A stretch of DNA of 64,000 bases from positions 124,001 through 188,000 of the forward strand of contig CASEMN010000004.1 in NCBI GenBank assembly GCA_949289045.1, read 5' to 3'. Origin of the DNA: an uncultured Oscillospiraceae bacterium. Lineage in GTDB: Bacteria > Bacillota > Clostridia > Oscillospirales > Acutalibacteraceae. The notes under the pieces are model-generated. The model saw nothing but the letters and a program-made list of their open reading frames with translations. It did no database searches and was not told where the DNA came from. Below are positions 32,201-37,955 of the stretch, piece after piece; position 1 is the stretch's first letter; the number at the start of each line of letters is the position of its first letter. Both the position numbers and the translations under genes were made by a program.

Positions 32201-33493
32201 GGCATCGAGCATCATAAGATATTTTGTATTCTGAAGATTTTCCGTATCTCCGAACAGCCTAAGCTCCTCTGGCTTTTCTCCCCTCATTGCCTTTATAAGA
32301 GCTTCAACGGCTCCCCTTTTACGCTCTTTTCCGCAAAAACAGTCCTCGCTGGGAGAATATTCTCTCCGGCGCACTGCAAGAAAAAATCCTCCCCCGTATT
32401 TTTTGTTAAGAGCTTCTATAACTCTTTTGCATCCCTTTAAAATCGCCTCATCCTCTGGCATTTCCTCATGGTCACTGCTTCTGTAATCTCCGAGGACACA
32501 AAAGCTCACATCGCCTTTTCCGTTGCTTATTTTCATCTCTCTGAGGTTTTTATAAAGGTCTCTTCTCCCCTTTTCGTCAGAGGGCATCAAAACAGAAACT
32601 GCCGCAACGGTTTTTCCCTCCTTTGGTACAGCGTCTATTTCAAGGGAGGGAAGCGTTCTTTTTCGGGAAAACCTTCCGTAAATATTCCACACTATGTTTT
32701 TAATGACTTCCCATAAAGGGAAAAATAAACACAGACCAACAAATAAGTTCCTTGTAAAATATCCGGCTAAAACAGAAATGATGACTGACAAAACAGGTGG
32801 ACACACGAGGGCAAAAATACCCCATGAAAAATTTTGATCCTGGGGCACAATGTACTTACCTATGTGTTCCTCGTGTTTCTTAGCTTGACTTATAGCTTTT
32901 ACTGCAAATTCAGTTTCCGAAACTCCGCTTTTTTTGCTCTGCTCCCCTATCCATTTGCGGTACAACGCTTTTGTTTCTCCTGTACACTGTGAATAAACTC
33001 CTGCCGGGTCACGGAGAAGAATTTTCTCCGTTTCGCATATATGGCACATTATTTCTTCAAAATCAATTTCTTCGAGGCTTCTTAAACCCTTTATATAATC
33101 CGCCGCTGCTTCACTTTCGTTGGACATTGAAAAAAGCACAATATACGCACACTCTGCCATGAGCCTTACAAGAGTACATTCATCAGCGGAAAAGCCCTTA
33201 TCGGAAAGTTCTGCAATAAAGTTTTCCTGAGAAAGGCAGCCGTACTTTTCCACACTTTTTTCAATTTCTGTGTAAATAATGGGCACGCCGTTTTTACAGG
33301 GCAGCTTTGGCGCATTTTTTAAATTTTCTATGCACTCCTTTCCCATTGTTGCAAGGATATAATAGTTATCCGTAAGCAGACCGTAATTTTTATTTTTAAT
33401 CTTCTGAATACAGTTTGTCCTTATATCTTTTAAAGCAGATCTTACTGCTTTTTCTATTCTTTTCGGTTTTTCAAAATTTGCTTTAACACTCAT
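26240..33493 (-). CDS. Giant membrane glucan synthase/phosphorylase, GT84-GH94 (cyclic beta-1,2-glucan synthase-like)
   Basis: 2417 residues. The N-terminal third has membrane helices (about 225-265 and several between 605 and 780) around a glycosyltransferase domain with LMMLDADTKMP (about 431) and WIRGDWQN (about 577). A glycoamylase-like domain follows (MSESGYYAFD about 1062; YSTFLVLPFDTQG). The C-terminal half holds two beta-sandwich regions and an (alpha/alpha)6 GH94 phosphorylase-like domain with HWWHRLPQNSGGTRGVRTRC and the catalytic Asp in GNGDWNDG (about 2111). This is the order of NdvB-type enzymes, which polymerise, cyclise and trim beta-1,2-glucan from UDP-glucose. It is shorter than the proteobacterial enzymes (about 2800). 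Monocistronic. The exact product is inferred from family. Confidence 0.9.
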   Translation of the reverse strand: MSVKANFEKPKRIEKAVRSALKDIRTNCIQKIKNKNYGLLTDNYYILATMGKECIENLKNAPKLPCKNGVPIIYTEIEKSVEKYGCLSQENFIAELSDKGFSADECTLVRLMAECAYIVLFSMSNESEAAADYIKGLRSLEEIDFEEIMCHICETEKILLRDPAGVYSQCTGETKALYRKWIGEQSKKSGVSETEFAVKAISQAKKHEEHIGKYIVPQDQNFSWGIFALVCPPVLSVIISVLAGYFTRNLFVGLCLFFPLWEVIKNIVWNIYGRFSRKRTLPSLEIDAVPKEGKTVAAVSVLMPSDEKGRRDLYKNLREMKISNGKGDVSFCVLGDYRSSDHEEMPEDEAILKGCKRVIEALNKKYGGGFFLAVRRREYSPSEDCFCGKERKRGAVEALIKAMRGEKPEELRLFGDTENLQNTKYLMMLDADTKMPMNTLLRLVGAAMHPLNKCEISGGKVEKGYGIFVPSAAAELSSAEKSRFSLVMAGAAGVSSYDAGTWEFYMNMFGEGIFSGKGLIDADAFYQLMPKAFPKEQVLSHDILEGGFLRAALVPGAWVTDSFPATVQSYLSRSHRWIRGDWQNIIWIFKNTFLKGERYKNPLNALSKYKLFDNLRRSLIPLFASVLIFAAGFFSPLLGALLIAAAFLSVCSGEIFSAIQAVWKKGFSVFTHKRCSVGSSEIRMGLMRALVSCILIPQNAFVAADAAVKALWRTFVSRRHLLQWVTAADSEKNGAKSIKRFLPSLIFALILLLTPGIIGKLAGLFFFLAPVIYEPISERKVKTSKKELTPREREKIISYCAAMWKYYEKYAGESEHFLPPDNVQHSPVFAVARRTSPTNIGMMMLSLLAAKDMGFIDSEGLYKRLKNILDSVEKLPKYRGNLFNWYSTQTLEPIEPVYVSSVDSGNFLCCITSLKSGLLKLKGELQPLGELAERLQKIIDETDLSFLYNERKNLFHIGFSIEDNALTPSCYDLLMSEARMTSYFAVATGQAPEKHWGALNRTALRCGRYSGPVSWTGTMFEYYMPHILLPVYRNSLIEEALGFCLKMQKKQAEKAGVPFGMSESGYYAFDSGLNYQYKAHGAENLALKRSTDKETVISPYSTFLVLPFDTQGAMENLLKLEELGLCGSCGFYEAVDFTLSRTDSRGMAVVRSFMAHHVGMSILSCANALFDGIMQKRFMEDEKMESAKSLLEEKISDASTVFEDVQKDNPPVKPDTIHEATGFFSEPNPDSPDVALYTNGDWTSVVTSCGNGFSLYTGADVTMRSEDLRNAPSGVLAFFCQGDSAQSFTYAPGYENPQSFSGEFSSTYAKFVSVKGETELTAETYVHKLIPGEIRSYTVKNSGRHKLKGEVVIYFEPVLAPHSEVRSHPAFAKLFTTAHYREDSGVLVFRKRSRESGQLLYLAAGLLGQEKFSFETSREKVLKRPLGNKSLPPDPEKFTSSCAIGDVCCAMSVPVEVPSHGKVTIKAAMCAAEEEQEAKRFFTALRKENVSREKGAASPFVSGSIEGVLALQVLPHLLWNAGYSKEYEQAAQENTLKRSEMWQTGISGDYPIIYIELYGSDEERLLPYLKICKSLYTCSLFVEIAAVCIGRKGETLQRTEKFIRDAGFENILSCRGGVRLIDGEKTPTEVLNLLKRAAKFIVPKRSAERIGRPQKSFASSLLPSLERVPFEDEKELEVKNGYFCENSFTVTGKPVVPWSLCLANPSFGTLVTNTSLGFTWAVNAGENKLTSWCNNPLGDFSGEKLFLKADGKMYDIMRESCVRYMPKKAVYMSKYKNVKFAVEVSVAPRGFAKYVKVFCENTGSDEFSGEIYYYIEPSMGRTADFKSAVKFEKGKDGLFFRNPLNECIRTTAYLTAGKDSICLAGNRNEFFDLSLRDVQKVSTDPCGAVGKKLILPPGREDKVKFILSCGAEEKSAETITTADITGESGEGFLSVGTGDKAFDVMVNTWLPMQISNCRLMGRTGFYQCSGAWGFRDQLQDSLALLLTKPQITLRQIYRCCAVQFQEGDVLHWWHRLPQNSGGTRGVRTRCSDDLLWLPYAAAKYFEATGDTSFLEKKIAFLCSEELKEGENERYIRAEVSNEKGTVYGHCLRAIERALKLGSHELILIGNGDWNDGYNRVGTGGKGESVWLSMFAAMVMEKFIPVAFELGDEKVCQILSEEAGKLKKAVDEHCWNGKWYLRAFYDNGDSMGTGTGECMIDSLPQSFAVFSGMPNGERVESAVKNAVDILADSENEIIKLFENPFTGNGQQPGYVAAYPEGIRENGGQYTHGAVWLCMALLRLGDIRGAYRLFEMINPAARCQRSEIAEAYRLEPYFLAGDISSNPAAQGRGGWSLYTGSAGWLYTAALEFLGIKRVKNKIVVKPNVFGNGEGYKIRMVCETTQIEIEAVKEAGNPREAVIPLDGKRHEIKLSIGGAV

Positions 33494-33617
33494 GTTTCCC
33501 GCTCCCTAAAAATCAGTTATTCCTATATTTCCCATAATTTAATAAAAAATGCCTGAAAAATAAGAAAGTAATTTTAATGGTTTCTTTTATTATTGAGTGC
33601 CAACACATATAAATTTG

Positions 33618-33626
33618 TGATATAAT
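33618..33626 (+). promoter_or_regulatory. Extended -10 promoter of the yhaM-like gene
   Basis: TGATATAAT with only a weak -35 (TGCCAA, 33598-33603, 17-bp spacer if measured to TATAAT). It lies about 35 bases before the ATG. Confidence 0.6.
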
Positions 33627-33660
33627 ATCCACCGTACAATTTTGAAAGGCGGCTGAGCTG

Positions 33661-34629
33661 ATGAATTTTCTGAAAAACGAAAAGACCGGAACTGTTGAGG
33701 GCTTTTGCCTTATTAAATCATGCGACGTTAAAAAAACTGCCAAGGGTCTTCCATATCTCGACCTTATTGTGGCGGATTCGGACGGCGAAATTTCTGCAAA
33801 ATACTGGGACTATAACCCGGAACTTCAAGGCACTTACACTCCCAATGAACTTATAAAAATCAGAGGCACAATTTCTCCCTTCAACGGAGCGGATCAGCTC
33901 AGAATTGAAAGAATACGCAAATGCACTCCATCCGATAACATACGCATTGAGGACTTTGTTCCAAGCGCAGACTATGCTCCGGAAGTCATGTTCGAAGAAC
34001 TGAGCAGCATTGCCTCATCTTTTTATGACGAAACATACAGAAAGATAACGTTGGAAATCCTCTCCCAGAACAAGGAAAAGCTTCTCTACTGGCCCGCTGC
34101 ATTTAAGCTTCATCACGCTATCAGAAGCGGTCTTTTGATGCACACCCTCTCCATGGTGCGTCTTGCACAGGAAGCCTGCAAAATATATGATTACGTAAAC
34201 AGCGATCTGCTTCTTGCGGGAGCAATTCTCCACGACATAGGCAAAATAGGCGAATTTGAAGTTCCTGAAACAGGTCTTGCATCAGGATATACCGTTGACG
34301 GAACACTTATAGGCCATCTTGTAAGAGGAGCAATGCTCATAGAAAAGACCGCCGAAAAGCTGGGAGCTGATATGGAAAAGGCCATGATGCTCGAACATAT
34401 GGTACTCTCTCACCACGGTGAGCCTGAATTCGGTGCAGCAGTACGTCCCATGTTCATTGAAGCGGAACTGCTTTCCATGATAGATACACTGGACGCTAAA
34501 ATGTTTGAGATGGCTCAGGCTGTTTCTCTCGCTCCCGAAAAGGATTTCAGCCAACGCCAGTGGGCTCTCGACAACAGAAAGTTTTATAATCCCGGCGGAG
34601 ATATCCGACCGAAGGCAAAGCTGTTTTAA
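33661..34629 (+). CDS. 3'-5' exoribonuclease, YhaM family (OB fold plus HD domain)
   Basis: 322 residues. Residues about 8-95 are an OB-fold nucleic-acid binding domain (VKKTAKGLPYLDLIVADSDG). Residues about 150-290 form an HD phosphohydrolase domain with HHAIRSGLLMHTLSM, ILHDIGKIGE and LEHMVLSHHGEPEFG, giving the metal-binding His and Asp residues. YhaM enzymes degrade single-stranded RNA or DNA from the 3' end with Mn or Co ions. The length fits the family. AAAGGCGG precedes the ATG. Confidence 0.93.
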   Translation: MNFLKNEKTGTVEGFCLIKSCDVKKTAKGLPYLDLIVADSDGEISAKYWDYNPELQGTYTPNELIKIRGTISPFNGADQLRIERIRKCTPSDNIRIEDFVPSADYAPEVMFEELSSIASSFYDETYRKITLEILSQNKEKLLYWPAAFKLHHAIRSGLLMHTLSMVRLAQEACKIYDYVNSDLLLAGAILHDIGKIGEFEVPETGLASGYTVDGTLIGHLVRGAMLIEKTAEKLGADMEKAMMLEHMVLSHHGEPEFGAAVRPMFIEAELLSMIDTLDAKMFEMAQAVSLAPEKDFSQRQWALDNRKFYNPGGDIRPKAKLF

Positions 34630-34649
34630 TTGAGAAACAAAGCAAAAAC

Positions 34650-34680
34650 GCCGCAGAGACTTTTCTCTGCGGCTTCATTA
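34650..34680 (+). terminator. Terminator of the yhaM-like gene
   Basis: GCCGCAGAGA (34650-34659) pairs with TCTCTGCGGC (34664-34673), followed by a modest T-rich tail. Confidence 0.7.
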
Positions 34681-34710
34681 TTATCTATATTAACATCAAA
34701 CTGATTTTGG

Positions 34711-34740
34711 CAAAAAAATAAGAGCCTTTATTCAAGGCTC
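34711..34740 (-). terminator. Terminator of the 41-codon gene transcript
   Basis: GAGCCTT (34722-34728) pairs with AAGGCTC (34734-34740). On the minus strand TTATTTTTTT follows, a strong termination signal. Confidence 0.85.
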
Positions 34741-34820
34741 CCCCGATTTTTACTTCTTTGATACGCCCTTGCAGCTTTTGCTGCAATGACAAATCGGTGA
34801 CCGGCTAAGCCGAATCAGCT
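34741..34820 (-). ncRNA. Structured RNA segment downstream of the 41-codon gene
   Basis: About 80 bases lie between the stop of the small gene and its terminator. CCGATTT (34743-34749) can pair with AAATCGG (34791-34797), enclosing a perfect hairpin TTGCAGC/GCTGCAA (34769-34786). A further hairpin CGGC-TAA-GCCG lies at 34802-34812. It could be a structured 3' untranslated region, a processed small RNA, or a repeated intergenic element; nothing in the sequence decides between these. Confidence 0.5.
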
Positions 34821-34821
34821 C

Positions 34822-34947
34822 TTATTTTCCGACTACTCCGTTAAGTGCGATAGCTGTAAGGAAAGATTTCCAACTAAGCTTTTTCTCGCTGAGGAATTCG
34901 TCGAGAAGCTCTCTTTCGAACTCGTAATTCTTGAATGTCATATTCAT
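34822..34947 (-). CDS. 41-residue small protein of unknown function
   Basis: The minus-strand frame runs from ATG (34945-34947) to TAA (34822-34824) and encodes 41 residues beginning MNMTFKNYEFERELLDEF and ending FLTAIALNGVVGK. It has a good ribosome site (GAAAGGAG 8 bases upstream), a promoter with 17-bp spacing, a dyad operator and a strong terminator, which together argue that it is expressed. The N-terminal half is acidic and amphipathic; the C-terminal half is more hydrophobic with a conserved-looking Trp. It is too short to be a membrane anchor with confidence. I do not recognise a family. Regulatory peptide, small-protein partner or bacteriocin-like precursor are all open. Confidence 0.7.
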   Translation of the reverse strand: MNMTFKNYEFERELLDEFLSEKKLSWKSFLTAIALNGVVGK

Positions 34948-34976
34948 CTTCACTCCTTTCGTTCTTTGTTGTGCTT

Positions 34977-35045
34977 ATACTACCACATATTATGCAAAAC
35001 GTCAAGACTTTTTGCATAACAGATTGTCTATTTAGTTGTGCAAAA
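34977..35045 (-). promoter_or_regulatory. Promoter and dyad operator of the 41-codon gene
   Basis: Minus strand TTGACG (35000-35005), 17-bp spacer, TAGTAT (34977-34982). A perfect dyad flanks the -35: TTATGCAAAA (34990-34999) and TTTTGCATAA (35010-35019). A third copy of the half-site, TTGTGCAAAA, lies at 35036-35045. A dimeric regulator bound here would cover the -35, which suggests repression or tight activation. Confidence 0.75.
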
Positions 35046-35261
35046 TGACGAAAGATGCAGTGGAAAATCACGTATGACAGATTACCTCAAGAGTAAAAAA
35101 GCGTTAATGTTTTTTGTAGTAATTGCACAAATCACTCGTTTTTGTTCATAAATCAGTAATTTTTTTAAAATCAATTCTGCCTTTTTCGACAACTGACAGT
35201 TTAAAAAGTTTGTTAAGTTTATATCACGTTTTTCCCGTTTTAAGCATAAAATAAGCCCCAA
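35046..35261. other. AT-rich spacer without a recognised gene
   Basis: Part of the 364-base gene-free stretch 34948-35311. Its left end holds the operator described above and its right end a terminator. Between them the DNA is AT-rich, with no open frame preceded by a ribosome site and no strong hairpin. Confidence 0.5.
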
Positions 35262-35300
35262 AATTATAAAGACGAGCTGCTTTTATAAACAGTCCGTCTT
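35262..35300 (-). terminator. Terminator of the DUF6472-like gene
   Basis: AAGACG (35269-35274) pairs with CGTCTT (35295-35300), with CTG/CAG continuing the stem after a 2x2 internal loop; a T-rich run follows on the minus strand. Confidence 0.65.
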
Positions 35301-35311
35301 GCAAAATTACA

Positions 35312-35485
35312 TTAGTTTTGCTTTTTTACAATATCGTATTCGCCGTTATAAGGTCTAAAATAGCGGCATTTATCTCCACCTGAATACATAAAGCGTGCAT
35401 ATTCGTCTTCATCAAGCTCAAGAGAACAGTAGTATTCGTCGTTTTCAGAATCGTATTCATTATACCAGCAGTTTTCGCATTCCAT
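35312..35485 (-). CDS. Small cysteine protein, DUF6472-like
   Basis: 57 residues from the ATG at 35485, which has GGGGGA upstream; an open frame extends 31 residues further but without a ribosome site. It begins MECENCWYNEYD and carries four Cys (ECENC, YYCSL, DKCRYF), many Asp, Glu and Tyr, and ends YDIVKKQN. The spacing of Cys suggests a small metal-binding fold. I recall this pattern as DUF6472, a short Clostridia family of unknown function; a search would confirm. Confidence 0.7.
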   Translation of the reverse strand: MECENCWYNEYDSENDEYYCSLELDEDEYARFMYSGGDKCRYFRPYNGEYDIVKKQN

Positions 35486-35633
35486 AAATCTTCCCCCATT
35501 TTTACTACTGTAAAGATTATATATCCATTGAATTGAATAATCAATGAAAGAAGCCCTGTAAATTTGCAGTTTATTCATTCTGAGCTTTTAACTAAATGCA
35601 TTTGCCGAACAGAAAACATTATTAAATTTAACT

Positions 35634-35694
35634 AAACAAATACTATAAATATAGTATAGTATTTGTTTGACAAAAAATCGCTCACTAATATAAA
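35634..35694 (+). promoter_or_regulatory. Promoter with upstream 13-bp inverted repeat for the GH30 gene
   Basis: TTGACA (35667-35672), 16-bp spacer, TATAAA (35689-35694). Overlapping the -35 is a perfect inverted repeat, AAACAAATACTAT (35634-35646) and ATAGTATTTGTTT (35656-35668), with a 9-base centre. It looks like an operator for a carbohydrate-responsive regulator. Confidence 0.75.
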
Positions 35695-35722
35695 ATAAGT
35701 GTTAGAAAGGAGTGGTTTGAGT

Positions 35723-37258
35723 ATGCTTATTCTTAAAAGGTTTATCGCACTAATTATGACCCTAATAACCCTGCTTATTGCTTATGCACAGGGAACGGCT
35801 TTTTCAGCAGATATTGATTTATCACTGATTAACGGCATTCGGCAGGAAGGAGATGCCAGTTCTATGACTATTAAAGTCAACCAGAAAATAAGGTATCAGA
35901 CCGTTAACGGCTGGGGAACCTCCGCCTGTTGGTGGAGCCAGATGATTGACGACGATGAGACAAGGGAAGATATTGCTAAGCTTCTCTTCTCAGAAGAAGG
36001 ATTGGGACTTAATATCTACCGTTATAATATAGGCGGCGGCTACGACCCCAACGTAGAAAGAGTAACCGATCCATGGCGCCTTACGGAAAGCTTTTATTAC
36101 TACAATGAGGAAACAGGGAAATACGAATATGACTTCACAAGAGACGCAAACGCTCAGAAAATGCTTGAAAAAGCGCTTTCCTACGGCTGCGTTGATACAG
36201 TTATACTCTTTGCCAACTCCCCCCATTATTCCATGACAGTAACCGGACAATCCTCCGGCGGAACAGAGGAATATACTTCAAACTTGAAAAAAGAGTGTTA
36301 TGACGATTACGTTGACTACCTGCTGACTATCACCGAATATTTTATCAGCAAAGGTGTACCCGTTAAATATATTTCTCCTATAAATGAACCTCAGTGGAGC
36401 TGGGGCGGCGACTGGGTAGGTCAGGAAGGCTGCCACTATGAGCCTGATGAAATTGTAGAGCTTATGCATCTTTTGGCTGAGGGAATCACAGAAAGAGGAC
36501 TCGACGTTAAAATCTGCGGTCCCGAAAGCGGCGAAATGAGTGAAAACACCCAGAACTATTTTAAATCCCTTCTCAGCGACAACGTTATTGCAGATAAGAT
36601 TGGTACACTTTCCTACCACAGCTATTGGTCCGATGACGATATGCTGGGCAGACAGTCATTCAGCCGCTGGCTAAAGACAAACTGCTACGGCTATGATATT
36701 TCCATGAGCGAATGGTGTGAGCTTCCGTGCGTAAGCAGAACCGATTCTATGGAAGCCGCATTAAAAATGGGACGCATAATATCCCAGGATATGAAATATA
36801 CCGGCGTAAATTCATGGAGTTCATGGGTTGCCGTAAACAATCACGGAACGGAGATCCCGGCAAACGGCGATTACAGCGACGGTCTTATTTCCGCCTCCTC
36901 TGATTTCAGCAACTATTATCTGACAACAAGATATTATGCAATGGCTCATTACACAAAATATGTACCCATCGGCTCAGTTGTATTATCGTCAAATTCTAAC
37001 ATTTTCCCAATTAAAATGAACAGCGACGGTCTCGTTACAAGCGACGTTAACTATTCCGCCTATAAAACTCCTCAGGGAGAAATAGTTATAGTTATAGTAA
37101 ACGAGGGCGATGCCAGAAGCTTCAGCTTTGACACTGCCGGAAGCACAATGACAGTAATTCAAAGCGACAACGAGAAAAAGCTTCAGGAAGTCTATTCAGG
37201 AAAACTCACTTCAATTGAACTTCCTGCTCAGAGCATTGCAACAGTAATAATTAAATAA
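35723..37258 (+). CDS. Secreted glycoside hydrolase, GH30-like
   Basis: 511 residues from the ATG at 35723 (AAGGAG 11 bases upstream; a TTG at 35717 is the alternative). A signal peptide of about 25-30 residues (LKRFIALIMTLITLLIAYAQGTAFS, written here in part as ALIMTLITLLIAYA) precedes the mature protein. The TIM barrel starts at VNGWGTSACWW; the acid/base Glu is in SPINEPQW (about 223) and the nucleophile Glu in MSEWCELP (about 329). A C-terminal beta-sandwich ends the protein. This is the layout of GH30 enzymes such as endo-beta-1,6-galactanases. No dockerin or carbohydrate-binding module is visible. The substrate is not determined by sequence. Confidence 0.87.
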   Translation: MLILKRFIALIMTLITLLIAYAQGTAFSADIDLSLINGIRQEGDASSMTIKVNQKIRYQTVNGWGTSACWWSQMIDDDETREDIAKLLFSEEGLGLNIYRYNIGGGYDPNVERVTDPWRLTESFYYYNEETGKYEYDFTRDANAQKMLEKALSYGCVDTVILFANSPHYSMTVTGQSSGGTEEYTSNLKKECYDDYVDYLLTITEYFISKGVPVKYISPINEPQWSWGGDWVGQEGCHYEPDEIVELMHLLAEGITERGLDVKICGPESGEMSENTQNYFKSLLSDNVIADKIGTLSYHSYWSDDDMLGRQSFSRWLKTNCYGYDISMSEWCELPCVSRTDSMEAALKMGRIISQDMKYTGVNSWSSWVAVNNHGTEIPANGDYSDGLISASSDFSNYYLTTRYYAMAHYTKYVPIGSVVLSSNSNIFPIKMNSDGLVTSDVNYSAYKTPQGEIVIVIVNEGDARSFSFDTAGSTMTVIQSDNEKKLQEVYSGKLTSIELPAQSIATVIIK

Positions 37259-37300
37259 TACATATTAATAGCTTTAAAATTGATTTCCTTAAAACATCAG

Positions 37301-37330
37301 AAAAGACGCAGTTTAAAAACTGCGTCTTTT
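37301..37330. terminator. Bidirectional terminator of GH30 and the 38-codon gene
   Basis: A 14-bp stem: AAAAGACGCAGTTT (37301-37314) pairs with AAACTGCGTCTTTT (37317-37330). Confidence 0.88.
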
Positions 37331-37347
37331 CGTAACTGCCTTAATAA

Positions 37348-37464
37348 TCAGTTAAGGTCTATTTTAACTTCCTTGCGCCTGTTGGCCACGGCAAACAAAA
37401 CAGCCAGTGCTGAAGCTGCTGCCGAAGCAAGTAATACAATTATTCGTACAAAAAGCCTCAACAT
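37348..37464 (-). CDS. 38-residue single-span membrane peptide
   Basis: The minus-strand frame from ATG (37462-37464) to TGA (37348-37350) encodes 38 residues: a short basic start (MLRLFVR), one hydrophobic helix of about 22 residues rich in Ala, Leu and Val, then a charged end RRKEVKIDLN. A full-consensus promoter lies about 50 bases upstream and the bidirectional terminator just downstream. The ribosome site is only moderate (GGAAG). No family recognised. A plus-strand frame across the same bases has no ribosome site and was rejected. Confidence 0.55.
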   Translation of the reverse strand: MLRLFVRIIVLLASAAASALAVLFAVANRRKEVKIDLN

Positions 37465-37509
37465 AATATCACTTCCATTTATTTTCTTTTCGGCAACTTC
37501 CGTATAAGT

Positions 37510-37538
37510 ATTATATACCTTACGTTAAAAGATGGCAA
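37510..37538 (-). promoter_or_regulatory. SigA promoter of the 38-codon gene
   Basis: Minus strand TTGCCA (37533-37538), 17-bp spacer, TATAAT (37510-37515). CCTTAC and GTAAGG flank the spacer as an imperfect dyad (37518-37544). Confidence 0.78.
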
Positions 37539-37602
37539 GTAAGGTTTTTTAAGGTTTTTTTGACTAATTTTGAAAAAACTTTAAAAAATTTGAAAAAAAG
37601 GG

Positions 37603-37631
37603 TTGCATTTTGAAAATCGATGTGATATAAT
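37603..37631 (+). promoter_or_regulatory. SigA promoter of the orphan 5S rRNA gene
   Basis: TTGCAT (37603-37608), 17-bp spacer, TATAAT (37626-37631) with a TG extension. The start point would be about 40 bases before the mature 5S end. Confidence 0.78.
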
Positions 37632-37676
37632 TCATTTCGTCGCTGAGAGAGACGCCAACAAAACAACGTTTCTTCA

Positions 37677-37800
<124 letters not shown>

Positions 37801-37813
37801 ACTTGACAAAGGC

Positions 37814-37842
37814 ATCTGCCCAATAGGGTGGGTGTTTTTTTA
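37814..37842 (+). terminator. Terminator of the 5S rRNA gene
   Basis: ATCTGCCC (37814-37821) pairs with GGGTGGGT (37826-37833) including G-U pairs, followed by seven T. Confidence 0.75.
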
Positions 37843-37909
37843 TTTTCATTTTTTTGCTTTATGATGGCAATTGTAAAATAAATTTTTCTGTCCGCAAAAC
37901 ATAAGAAAT

Positions 37910-37955
37910 CCCTCATATGGTATTTTAAAAATTTTACCATATGAGGGTTATTTTT
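37910..37955. terminator. Terminator of the metal exporter gene
   Basis: CCCTCATATGGTA (37910-37922) pairs perfectly with TACCATATGAGGG (37935-37947). Confidence 0.85.

Noticed and set aside
34874-35071. 65-codon minus-strand frame over the 41-codon gene
   Set aside because: Different frame, crosses the promoter and operator, and has no ribosome site.
37280-37507. 75-codon plus-strand frame after the GH30 gene
   Set aside because: It has no ribosome site, runs through the terminator hairpin and overlaps the better-supported 38-codon minus-strand gene.
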